Shown piece by piece: positions 45,601-58,300 of a DNA stretch of 64,000 bases. The stretch covers positions 10,481,606 through 10,545,605 of the forward strand of contig NC_088305.1 of assembly GCF_032854445.1 (NCBI RefSeq), in the 5' to 3' direction. The notes under the pieces were generated by a model. That model saw only the letters and a program-made list of their open reading frames with translations. It ran no database searches and was not told the DNA's origin. Position numbers and translations under genes: made by a program. Source of the DNA: Liolophura sinensis (taxonomy: Eukaryota > Mollusca > Polyplacophora > Chitonida > Chitonidae). Numbering within the stretch: position 1 is the stretch's first letter; each line of letters opens with the position of its first letter.

Positions 45601-46049
45601 TGCCCAGATTTCCACCCACCGCCTTAAAAGTAAAATATTCTTGAGTTCGGCGTAAAACGCCAATGAAATAAATAAATAATAAAATGCAACTTTCTCCTCT
45701 CCATTTTTTTCATTATATAAGCAAAACCTTTGCCAGAAGGAAGACATCCTTCAACGAAATTGCGAGCTTCCAGTATGCTTGTTTCATTGGTCACGTCCAA
45801 GGAAACCGGAACCAATCGGCGGGAGGCTTCTTTCCGAAGTTCGGATTGTCCTTTTTCCGTGAGACAGCCCGCTACCACTCGGAAACCCACTTTGTCCAAT
45901 TGGAGGGCGAGGTGACGTCCGAAGCCTGTGTCACATCCGGTGATGAAAACGTACCGGCCTGTAATTTGGCCAATTGTCCTTTTTCTTAATAACCATGTAA
46001 CAATAAAGTACACGATGAAAGAAAACGGAAGGAGCAGTACCCAGTTCAT
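42609..46049 (-). CDS. Short-chain dehydrogenase/reductase, paralogue of the left SDR gene
   Basis: Exons on minus: 46049-45728, 44871-44610, 43817-43654 and 42829-42609. The first three have exactly the same lengths (322, 262 and 164 bases) and phases as in the left gene. The product is 322 residues. The start follows an acceptor (GTATTTCAG) by one base. The membrane anchor is at residues 4-21 (LLLPFSFIVYFIVTWLL), TGCDTGFG at 37-44, NNAG at 114-117, and catalytic Asn 140, Ser 167, Tyr 180 and Lys 184 are all present. The C-terminal TDTSPVVNAYVHAV resembles 3-hydroxybutyrate dehydrogenase 1 as well as retinol dehydrogenases. Exon 1 uses an unusual donor (GTTTTG). It likely acts on a small lipid, retinoid or steroid at a membrane. 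Next to it, about 3.3 kb away and divergently transcribed, is the CROT-like gene. Confidence 0.9.
45433..45683 (+). repeat. SINE-A, near full length
   Basis: GGGGCCTCCGTGGCCGAGAT head, B-box TTTCAAGTCC, body and AAATAAATAA tail. It sits in intron 1 of the right SDR gene, 45 bp from the exon 1 donor. Confidence 0.9.
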
Positions 46050-46334
46050 TCTGAAATACAATAATACGTTGTTGACTAGATTGATTTATTGTTAGATTGA
46101 TTGATCGTGTTTAGCGTTCCACTCCACAATCTTTCACTTCAAAATACTGTCGTGGAGATCTTTATGGGCGGAGGAAACCGGAGTACCCTTAAATACAACC
46201 AGAATTTGGCAAGTTACTAACGGAATTTCCCACATGTGGCGCACAGACTTGCACGTCATGTTAGATGGAAGACAACTATAACGTCTTCTGCAACGAATGT
46301 AATACAGCGCAAATGGCATACTGTCGCCGTATTT

Positions 46335-47116
46335 ATCACTATTTAAGTAGTAGGCTACTTCGTCACTATTTTCTCGGTAATTTATCATTATTGCGTCGGT
46401 AATTCATCACTATTTGATTTCTGCTTCGTCACTCTTTCCTCAGTAAGTCATCACTATTTGATTTCTACTTCGTCACTCTTTCCTCAGTCACTCTTTCCTC
46501 AGTAATTCATCTCTATTTGATTTCTACTTCGTCACTCTTTCCTCAGTCACTCTTTCCTCAGTAATTCATCTCTATTTGATTTCTACTTCGTCACTCTTTC
46601 CTCAGTCACTCTTTCCTCAGTAAGTCATCACTATTTGATTTCTACTTCGTCACTCTTTCCTCAGTCACTCTTTCCTCAGTAATTCATCTCTACTTGATTT
46701 CTGCTTCGTCACTATTTCCTCGGTGATTCATCTCTATTTGATTTCTACTTCGCACTATTTCCTCGGTGATTCATCACTATTTGATTTCTACTTCGTCACT
46801 CTTTCCTCAGTCACTCTTTCCTCAGTAAGTCATCACTATTTGATTTCTATTTCGTCACTGTTTCCTCACTAATTTCAGCATTATTTGATTTCTACTTCGT
46901 CACTCTTTCTTCAGAAATTCATCACTATTTGATTTCTACATCGTTACACTTTCTTCAGTAATTCATCTCTATTTGATTACTACTTCGTCACTATTTCCTC
47001 GCTAATTTTAGCCCTATTTGATTACTACTTCGTCACTATTTCTTCAGTAATTTCAGCACTATTTGATTACTACTACTTTACTATTTCCTCGGTAATTCAT
47101 CACTATTTGATTACTC
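46335..47116. repeat. Minisatellite of TTTGATTTCTACTTCGTCAC units
   Basis: Units of about 40-60 bp built from CTTTCCTCAGT, AATTCATC(T/A)CTATTTGA and TTTCTACTTCGTCACT. The CTCAGTCACTCTTTC submodule is present or absent. A short inverted fragment of the same unit lies at 49045-49086. Located between the divergent SDR and CROT genes. Confidence 0.92.
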
Positions 47117-47119
47117 ACA

Positions 47120-49380
47120 TACGTCGTCTCTCGTCCCCAGCACAAAATTGATTACTATTTCATATATACCTGATATACATATGCAGTAAGCACAAAGACC
47201 TTCACAGAGGCATAAATCACATCAAGAAGTGTAGCATACGATAAAACATGTGAGACCCTATAGATTTTTCAAGGAGCTGACTGTAAGCTGTCGAAATTAA
47301 ACTGTAATGACGGGTTGACATTTTGCCAATAGCATGATCTCCCTTTGGCCTTTGTTTGCAGGTGGCGCTGCAGAGCACGTGCCAAAATAAAAGCATGTTG
47401 AAGGCTGGACTTTGAACCCAAGACAAGTAGAGCTAACTTGTCTGAACTTCGAAACCAGTCGACCTGCAGGTGTCCAGTCTCTGAACTTTTTAACATCAGG
47501 TAATGGGACGCACAAAACGTTATGACCAGGGTGCACGGTCCACTAAGCCATAAAAGGTGCAATATGCGTGTAGTCAACATATACCAACAGAGTTTCAGCG
47601 CCCAGCTGATCGGCTATGTAACAACAACAACACTTAGCCTACAGACTACAGGTCCGGGAAGCCGACGGTTTCATCGGCCCATTTCCAGCAGACGCAAGCG
47701 TCATTAGCTTTGTTTGATTGCTAAATTCGGTGTCAGCCTACCTCGTTATCTCTTAGTTTAGAGTACTGTGGTTTGCATACCGGTACTTCAACAGTACGTG
47801 CAACCTCAATGGCGAGCTCACTGACGTCAGCACAGTTATTGTTCAACAAGCTCGGTACAAAGGGCAATATGACAAAGCTGCACGTAAATCCGTCTTAGGT
47901 GTTCATGCCATTGTTAGTGTTCCGTTCATTATTAATATAGTACATTGATTTATATTCACACATATATATATATATATCCTTTTTTTTTTTTTTTTAGATT
48001 CCAACAAGTAAATTATTTACAGGTAATTGAAGAATAATTTATGAAAGCCGGTTTTCAGATAGGCTTACCTTATACTGCCGGTCTGTGGCCAACCTGGGAT
48101 AGTCTCTTAATCCCAGGTCCAACAAATAAGGGTAGATCATTTGACTTGTTGAAGTAAGGCTTACCTGTACTAGCTATCTATGGAGTATGTGGGAGAGGGA
48201 TTCTTAGGTGCTATATATTCCTACTGTGTTTTTACAGAATGAGATGCAACCCTAATTATAACTCTTTGAAGTTACATGTTAGGTGTATGGAACCATGGAG
48301 GTAAAATAGAAGGAGACATAACTATGAGGCTTCAAAGTGTTCAATATACGTTACCAACACTGGGGTGGGGGGTGGGGGTTGTGCTCTTAGTTGTATTTTT
48401 GTTTGGGTGGAAATTAAATAAATGTTTTGAACATTGAAACCGGTTGTATATTGGCGAATAAGCAGATCAGCAAGACAAAGAAAGGACTGGCTAGCATCTT
48501 GATCTTGGAATCACATGAACAAAGCAGGAAATACAGGTGCATGTGTAATATTAAAGTTTCTATGAAAGTGATGTGAGTTGTTGATGGTTCTTTAATTAGC
48601 ATCCTTTCTGCCCTCTGTGCAATAAGAAACAAAATTTCCAGGAATTATAGGGACTGTTTGGTTACAAATGTAATGACTTACAGTTACTGAATTTAATGGA
48701 TTTATCAGCTTATTGTATAAGATTTGGTAAATAAATGAAAGCAAATAATTTGCTATTGTATAAAATATCTATGCGAAATTAGGTTCCCCTATGTGTAGGC
48801 GTTAATTAATCATTACTGTTTTCTAGGGGTCTAGGGGATATCGGCTAGGGAATTGCCAGACCGTCGCAGATATTTTTAATTCTGTCTATTAGGTAAATAT
48901 TTATTTTTTAAATGCAGCCGCTGAGAAACAGGCCTGAATGTGTACAAGTGTAGAGGTTTTCAAAAACAACTGCCTGCCAGTAGACCAGCAAGTGGGCGGC
49001 GGTCAGTCAACCGTAACCAGGCAGATTAGTACAATCCCTGCAAATGAAATAGAGATGAATTAGTGAGGAAAGAGCGTCGAAGTAGAAGGTACGGAGCTGC
49101 AGAGACCGATCACATACATGTACCCTAAATGATCCTAAATTTTACCCACAAAAGTACACTTTTAGAAGCAAGTAAATGTCACAAAATATTGTTTTCAATG
49201 CTGAAAGGTACAATTTTCCAGTAGAACATGTTCGAAGCGAACTTCAAAACACCTTTCTAAAATCAATCAAAAAAATCAGAAGCAGGAAAAGTAGGCAAGT
49301 TAGTCATGAAGGAAATTTATGGTCATTTTTTAACTTTACTAACAGTATGTGATTTTCCTCTTTTTTTTATGGTTTTTCCT
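47120..49380. other. Upstream region of the CROT-like gene
   Basis: No coding exon. A CRE-like TGACGTCA lies at 47821-47828, a (TA)n stretch near 47963 and a T-run at 47981-47995. Two similar minus-strand donors (AAG or CAG followed by GTAAGCCT) are near 48070 and 48163. The 5' UTR exon required by the acceptor at 49383 was not identified. Confidence 0.4.
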
Positions 49381-49399
49381 CAGACTAACTAAGTTAATT

Positions 49400-52300
49400 A
49401 TGGATGGAATGGATCCAGACTTCCTGTACACCTCCGAGGAAGAAAAGACTTTCCAGTACCAGGATTCTCTCCCTTCCCTACCACTTCCTTCCCTTGATCA
49501 GACACTGCGCAAATACCTGGATTCAGGTGAGCAATTTAGAACAGAGGGATCAATTTCTGTTTACGTCCTTATGTTTCGTCTCATAAAGTACATTTTTAGA
49601 GGCAAATAAAGGTCGTAAAATATCACATTACTTTCGTCATGAAACTAACATTTTCCCAGTAAGATATCATCTATTACGGCGGACTTCTGAACAAACCCCA
49701 AACCCCTTCCTCGTAGGAAGGTCTTGCAGCAACCTGCAGATGGTCGTGGGTTCCTCTTTCATGCCATTGTATTAAAAGTGAAATATTCTTAAGTACAACG
49801 TAAAAAAATCTAGGAAATAAATAAATAAATCATAATCATGCAAAATTGGTAACGTAGTCATGAATAAAATTTTAGCAGAAAACATGATACATGTACCACA
49901 GTGTTTGGGAAAGAGTTCTGTCATGACTCCCATATTGACACACCTGCTCAAGGAGCTTGCTCAAAATTTCAAGGAGAACTCCATTTACTTCTGTTCATGC
50001 AGGTAAATATGGCTGATTTATTATTATGTCGAGAAAGTACACGTATTTGGTAATTTGCTCGTTAATTTATTTGAACTTAAAGAACATTTACAATCACTGC
50101 AAGTACAAGTTTAGTACATTTCAAGTTTTCCCCATTCATCTTCTGAATATAATTTTTTTATTGGAAATGCATCATGCAAAATACTCCGCTTTTCATTGGA
50201 CAACAACAGTTCTGTGGGGTACAGATATATTCTTGAATGCTGCATACGACATCAGATGTATCTGCTGAGTAGGTTATCTCCCTTTGTTGGGTTGTTAATA
50301 CAATGGTCACATTGCTGAAGCCATTCAACTACACATCGGTCTTCTGCACTGAATTGATGGGTCTGTGCAGGATAAATTTGCGATAAACTAAGTGATACTA
50401 TAATATATGGTGTCAATAATCCTCATACTGGGCATAATATGAGAAGTATTGACACCAGATGCCTCGCCGAATATGAGGATTATTGACACCAGATGCCTCA
50501 CCCAATATGAAGATTATTGACACCAGATGCCTCACCCAATATGAAGATTATTGACACCAGATGCCTCAACCAGTATGAGGATTATTGACACCAGATGCCT
50601 CGCCCAATATGAGGATTATTGACACCAGATGCCTCGCCCAATATGAGGATTATTGACACCAGATGCCTCGCCCAATATGAGAGGTATTGACACCAGATGC
50701 CTCGCCCAATATGAGAGGTATTGACACCAGATGCCTTGCCCAATATTAGGATTATTGACACCAGATGCCTCGCCCAATATGAGGATTATTGACACCAGAT
50801 GCCTCACCCAATATGAGAGGTATTGACACCAGATGCCTCGCCCAATATGAGAGGTATTGACACCAGATGCCTTGCCCAATATGAGGATTATTGACACCAG
50901 ATGCCTCACCCAATATGAGGATTATTGACACCAGATGCCTCGCCCAATATGAGAGGTATTGACACCAGATGCCTCGCCCAATATGAGAGGTATTGACACC
51001 AGATGCCTCACCCAATATGAGGATTATTGACACCAGATGCCTCACCCAATATGAGGATTATTGACACCAGATGCCTCACCCAATATAAGGATTATTGACA
51101 CCAGATGCCTCGCCAAATATGAGGATTATTGACACCAGATGCCTCACCCAATATGAGGATTATTGACACCAGATGCCTTGCCCAATATGAAGATTATTGA
51201 CACCAGATGCCTCGCCCAATATGAGGATTATTGACACCAGATGCCTCGCCCAATATGATTTATTTGATTGGTGTTTTAGGCCGTACTCAAGAATATTTCA
51301 CTGATATGACTGCGGCCAGCATGATGGTGGGTGGAAACCGGGAAGCGCCCGAGGGAAACCCACGTATATCCACAGGTTGCTGACGGACCTTCCCACGTAC
51401 GGCTGGAGAGGAAGCCAGTATGAGCTGGACTCAAACTGAGTAACCATGTAACTACTATTGCACAATTTTTCAGTTGTCATGCATGTTCAGAAACTGTCGT
51501 AGACTTGTTCTGTTTATAATTAGCCTGACCGTGAACAGTTCCAGTTTTGTTCTCTGCTTGTTTCAGTTCGACCTCACGTCACAGATGAGGAGTATCGTCA
51601 GACAGAGTTTGTCGTGCAGCAGTTTGGATCAGGCGTCGGTAGAGATTTACACGCTAAGCTGGCAGAAAAGGCCAAATGTGAGAGGAATTGGGTCAGTTGA
51701 ATCATTCGACGATTACTTGTGAACTCATAGGGTGAAATGGTATCTCAGTCATAGTATGCTTTAACCCTATGTTTGTCTGTCGATGCATCTCTTGTCACAG
51801 TTATGTCCTTTGGATGCTCATATCCAAAATTTGTTTTCTGTTTTTCGGTTTTTGACCCAACATCGGATTTGTGCTGTGATAAAATTTATTTTTTTAATTA
51901 TTTGATTGGTGTTTTACTCCATACTCAACTATATTTCACATATACATTGTATGAAGGCGGCCAGCATTATAGTGGGAGGAAACCGGGCAGAGCCCTGAGG
52001 AAATCCATGACCATCCGCAGGTTGCTGAGGCCTGCTGGGATACGATATGAGATATACACAATTGTACATGTGTATCATGTTGTACTGGTATCCCAGACTT
52101 CCCGTGGCATCAAAGTAAAGGACAAATTTAAACATTTAAGATCTGAGAAAAGAAAATGTATATAAAATATATAAAATGTACACATATATTTATATACTGA
52201 ATAAATAAATACAACATGTACACTTTATGGGTACACGCCGATATGTATTGCACCCTTCAAGCAGTTCTGTCTCCGTGAGGTGGCTGCAATATTCCGAAGT

Positions 52301-55300
52301 GACATTAAACCATAATCATTCATTCATTCAAATTTTTCAGACTCAGAAATGTCTTTTGAGACGATTAAAAGGTGTGAAATTGTAATACACCGGTTGCTAT
52401 GGTTACCAGATTGTTGTTGGTACTGTTGTAGCTGGAAAAATGGTGGGACCAGATGGCGTATCTTGACTTCCGCTACCCATGCGCCCCACTGGTGAATTTC
52501 TCAGGCCCCGGCCCAGAAATGTTGCACTACTGGCCCGCTAAGGAGGGAAGCCAGTGTGAGAGAGCTGGTCTGTTGATGTACTATGCCATGAAGTATTGGG
52601 AACACCTTAGGAAGTAAGTCAAAGCTGTCAGTCACATGATCCATGAATACTTCATCTGCAGGTGTAACCTCTGGTTGCTATGGTTACCAGGTGTTGTTGG
52701 TGTATCAGAGCTAATCTGTTCATGTACTGTGCTATTAAGTATTGGGAACACCTCAGGAAGTAAGTCAAAGCTGTCAGTCACATGATCCATGAATACTTCA
52801 TCTGCAGGTGTAACCTCTGGTTGCTATGGTTACCAGGTGTTGTTGGTGTATCAGAGCTGGTCTGTTAATGCACTATGCTGTGAAGTATTGGGAACACCTC
52901 AGGAAGTAAGTCAAAGCTGTCAGTCACATGATCCATAAAATATCAGAGCTGGTCTGTTAATGTGCTGTGTTATGAAGTATTGGGAACACCTCAGGAAGTA
53001 AGTCTGAACTGTCTTTCACAGGGTCCATAGGTACTTCATTTGTAAGTCTGTCAATGGTTGCTATGGTTACCTGATGTTGTTGTTGTAGTGTAAGACGGTT
53101 GATCTGCTGATGTACAATGCCATGAAGTATTGGGAACTCAGGAAGTAAGTCTAAACTGCCTTTCATGGTGTTTGTGGGTACTTCATCTGCAGTTGTAGGC
53201 CTATTCACTAGTTGCAATGGTTACCCAGTGTGGTTGGTAATGTTGGAGTTTGACAGAGCTGGCGTGCTGGTGTACTATGCCATGAAGTATTGAAAACACC
53301 TTAGGTGGTTAGTCAGAACAGTCAGTCAGAGTCCATGGGTACGTCACATGCACGTTTACATTAGGGTGTATGAAATTCTAATCCCTTGGTTACTATGGTT
53401 ACCAGATGTTGTGAATTAATGTGAGGGAGAGGTTGTGTTGATGTACATGTATGAATTGCTGAACACTTTATCTGAAGTTTCACATGCCGGAAACTGAAGA
53501 AAAAGACAGATGTTTAAGAAATTATGTTCCTGTTATTGGAGTGTAGCGGCAGATTTATAGCCAATAAGACGGACGAGGTTATTATTTTATTATTCTCACT
53601 CTAAAATCTTTTAGCATCGTCCACCTTATTGACAATAAAACTGCAGCTATACACGCTAGTTTCGTGTGGGTAAATCTTAAAATTAAAAGCACAAAACACC
53701 ACTCATGTAAACATGTGGCCTTCAACATCATATTCACCAGGCAAAACCATGGTTTATAAACAAAGAGGGTACTACTTTAGGTAGTCACTGATTTGAGTTG
53801 AACAAGTATCAAACACAGCTGTTGAACACAATCTGTGAAGGGTTTTGAAAGGCGAAACATATCGCCTGCAGCACTGTTTAGTCCATGTACATGTTTGATT
53901 TTTCCATGACGTAATTGCCTTCACGGAAAATGATATACAAAGTTGCAAATCATCCACCATATACTGATTACATATGTTTGACCTGACTGTGACGCCATGA
54001 CGTCACAGTAGCTTTCATCGAATTTGTAATAAAAGTAACAATGTTGTTACATGTAAAACATGAGATTTATAATCCTTGATCATCCTCTTTGTAATAATCT
54101 AATATATGTAATATAGAAACGTTTGAGGGCTATAGAATGATGAATATACCAAATGAAGCAGGCCATTGCTAACTGTCAAATTTTCTAATTTGGCATACAG
54201 TGGCCAATCACCAGCAATTCCATATCCCTGTAATTCCATCAGGATTAGTCAAACACCCACCATCAGAACTGTTACGATATGTCAAACATCCACCATCAGA
54301 ATGGTTATGATGTGTCAAACACTCACCATCAGAATGGTTGTGTGTCAAACACCCACCATCAGAATGGTTATGATGTGTCAAACATCCACCATCAGAATGG
54401 TTATGTGTCAAACACCCACCATCAGAATGGTTATGATGTGTCAAACATCCACCATCAGAATGGTTATGATGTGTCAAACACCCACCATCAGAATGGTTAT
54501 GTGTCAAACACCCACCATCAGAATGGTTATGATGTGTCAAACATCCACCATCAGAATGGTTATGATGTGTCAAACATCCACCATCAGAATGGTTATGATG
54601 TCTCAAACATCTACCATCAGAATAGTTATGATGTGTCAAACATCCACCATCAGAATGGTTATGATGTGTCAAACACCCACCATCAGAATTGTTATGATGT
54701 GTCAAACACCCACCATCAGAATTGTTATGATGTGTCAAACACCCACCATTAGAATGGTTATGATGTGTCAAACACCCTCCATCAGAATAGTTATGATGTG
54801 TCAAACACTCACCATCAGAATTGTTATGATGTGTCAAACACTCACCATCAGAATGGTTATGATGTGTCATACACCCACCATCAGAATTGTTATGATGTGA
54901 AACACTCACCATCAGAATGGTTATGATGTGTCAAACACCCACCATCAGAATGGTTATGATGTGTCAAACACTCACCATCAGAATTGTTATGATGTGTCAA
55001 ACATCCACCATCAGAATTGTTATGATGTGTCAAACACTCACCATCAGAATGGTTATGATGTGTCATACACCCACCATCAGAATTGTTATGATGTGTCAAA
55101 CACCCACCATCAGAATTGTTATGATGTGTCAAACACCCACCATCAGAATTGTTATGATGTGTCAAACACTCACCATCAGAATGGTTATGATGTGCCAAAC
55201 ACTGACCATCAGAATGGTTATGATGTGTCAAACACTCACCATCAGAATTCTTATGATGTGTCAAACACTCACCATCAGAATGGTTATGATGTGCCAAACA

Positions 55301-58300
55301 CTGACCATCAGAATGGTTATGATGTGTCAAACACTCACCATCAGAATTCTTATGATGTGTCAAACACTCACCATCAGAATGGTTATGATGTGTCAAACAC
55401 TCACCATCAGAATTGTTATGATGTGTCAAACATCCACCTTCAGAATTGTTATGATGTGTCAAACACTCACCATCAGAATGGTTATGATGTGTCATACACC
55501 CACCATCAGAATTGTTATGATGTGTCAAACACTCACCATCAGAATGGTTATGATGTGTCAAACACCCTCTATCAGAATAGTTATGATGTGTCAAACATCC
55601 ACCATCAGAATTGTTATGTGCCAAACACCCACCATCAGAATTGTTATGATGTGTCAAACACCCACCATCAGAATGGTTATGATGTGTCAAACACCCACCT
55701 TCAGAATGGTTATGATGTCTCAAACATCCACCATCAGAATGGTTATGATGTGTCAAACACTGACCATCAGAATGGTTATGATGTGTCAAACATCCTCCAT
55801 CAGAATGGTTATAATGTGTCAAACACCCACTATTAGAATTGTTATGATGTGTCAAACATCCACCATCAGAATGGTTATGATGTGTCAAACACTTACCATC
55901 AGAATGGTTATGATGTGTCAAACATCCACCATCAGAATGGTTATGATGTGTCAAACACTCACCATCAGAATGGTTATGATGTGTCGAACACCTACTATCA
56001 GAATGGTTATGATGTGTCAAACACCTACTATCAGAATGGTTATGATGTGTCAAACACTCACCGTCAGAATTGTTATGATGTGTCAAACACCCTCCATCAG
56101 AATGGTTATGATGTGTCAAACACCTACTATCAGAATGGTTATGATGTCTCAAACACCTACTATCAGAATGGTTATGATGTGTCAAACACCCTCCATCAGA
56201 ATTGTTATGATGTGTCAAACACCCACCATCAGAAAGGTTATGATGTGTCAAACACCCACCTTCAGAATGGTTATGATGTGTCAAACACTCACCATCAGAA
56301 TGGTTATGATGTGTCAAACACCCACCATCAGAATTGTTATGATGTGTCAAACACCCACCATTAGAATTGTTAAGATGTGTCAAACACCCACCATTAGAAT
56401 GGTTATGATGTGTCAAACACTCACCATCAGAATGGTTATGATGTGTCAAACACCCACCATCAGAATGGTTATGATGTGTCAAACACCCACCATCAGAATG
56501 GTTATGATGTGTCAAACACTCACCATCAGAATGGTTATGATGTGTCAAACACCTACTATCAGAATGGTTATGATGTGTCAAACACTCACCATCAGAATGG
56601 TTATGATGTGTCAAACACCCACCATCAGAATTGTTATGATGTGTCAAACACCCACCATTAGAATTGTTAAGATGTGTCAAACACCCACCATTAGAATGGT
56701 TATGATGTGTCAAACACTCACCATCAGAATGGTTATGATGTGTCAAACACCCTCCATCAGAATGGTTATGATGTGTCAAACACCTACTATCAGAATGGTT
56801 ATGATGTGTCAAACACTCACCGTCAGAATAGTTATGATGTGTCAAACACCCACCATCAGAATGGTTATGATGTGTCAAACACCTACTATCAGAATGGTTA
56901 TGATGTGTCAAACACTCACCATCAGAATTGTTATGATGTGTCAAACACCCTCCATCAGAATGGTTATGATGTGTCAAACATCCACCATTAGAATTGTTAT
57001 GATGTGTCAAACATCCACCATCAGAATGGTTATGATGTGTCAAACACTCACCATCAGAATGGTTATGATGTGTCAAACACTCACCATCAGAATGGTTGTG
57101 ATGTGTCAAACATCCACCAGCAGAGTGGTTACAAGATTTGCAGACTCCCACCACATCCTTTAAAATAAATGTAATTAAAGTGAAACTCATGTTTTTAGAG
57201 AACGTCTGCGAGTGGACAAGGCACGAGACGGACGTGTGTTTTGCATGAACCAGTACCAGAGGCCCTTCAGCACCTGTAAAATACCTGGCATCAAACGAGA
57301 TCAGCTCAAGTTCTACTTCCAAACAGGTAAACACAGCAGCCTGTGTTGCAGATTGGGTCTACTGGGAGTAAAAAATTAATTGATTGATTGATGGATAGGG
57401 GATTTCATTGTCATATATGTGACGTTTCCAGTACATTTCGGATATAGTGCCTTTTTCTGTTTCCTAGTCACAAAGGGAGCATATTAGGTGATATGTACTG
57501 TTTATGTATAAGTGTATAACATGGGGACCTGTATATGTGACTAACATGGGGACCTGTATATGTGACTAACATGGGGCCCTGTATATGTGACTAACATGGG
57601 GACATGCAGGTATCATGGGATACATGTATGTAACATGGTGTTTGTTGGTTTAGCCACAAGTGAACACAAGAAGATAAATGTATCAAATGATCGATTGTAT
57701 TCCTTGTTTCAGAGTTACCAAGGGGACACAGCTAATGTTACATTGTGTTTTTGTTTAAGAGTTACAAGTGGACATGTTAAATGATCCATTGCGTTTCTTG
57801 TGTCAGCGTTACGAAGGGATATAGCAAAGGTTACATTATATATTCTTGTTTCCGATTCACAAGGGAACATATCAAATGATAGATGACATGTATGTTTCTT
57901 GTTTCAGAGTCAAAAGCGGACATATCGAATAATATGTTGTGTTTCTTGTTTCAGAATCACAAGGGGACAGTCCTACCCATCTTGTGGTCCTCTGTAGGGG
58001 GCAAATATTCAGTTTTGAGCTTGTTGACAACTCAGGGGAAATCCTGACAGCCCCTGAAATCCAGCGACAGTTTGAGAGGATCAAGAAGAAGTGCGAGGCA
58101 TCTCCCCCTGGGCCTGGGGTAGGGGCCCTTACTGGAGATATGCGTACAACATGGGCCAAGGTATGCTGCCTTCAAGGACCTGTTACTCTGTCATGCTGAG
58201 TCCACTAAAAGTGTTGATTTTAGAATTTGTGCTGTTTTGTTTTTTTTGTTTTTGTTTTTTTTGATCAACTAGGGCTTTATACATTGAATAATAAATCCAT

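Noticed and set aside
45684-45989. Plus-strand open frame opposite SDR exon 1
   Set aside because: Shadow of the conserved SDR cofactor-binding exon on minus.
50616-51045. Two 97-codon frames in the 34-bp array
   Set aside because: 34 is not a multiple of three; the frames are stop-poor chance products of the satellite inside a CROT intron.
54890-57334. 814-codon open frame on minus, and 748- and 302-codon frames on plus
   Set aside because: They consist almost wholly of a 33-bp satellite that is open in several frames. The minus frame starts antisense to CROT exon 4. No signal peptide, domain or independent splice structure was seen.
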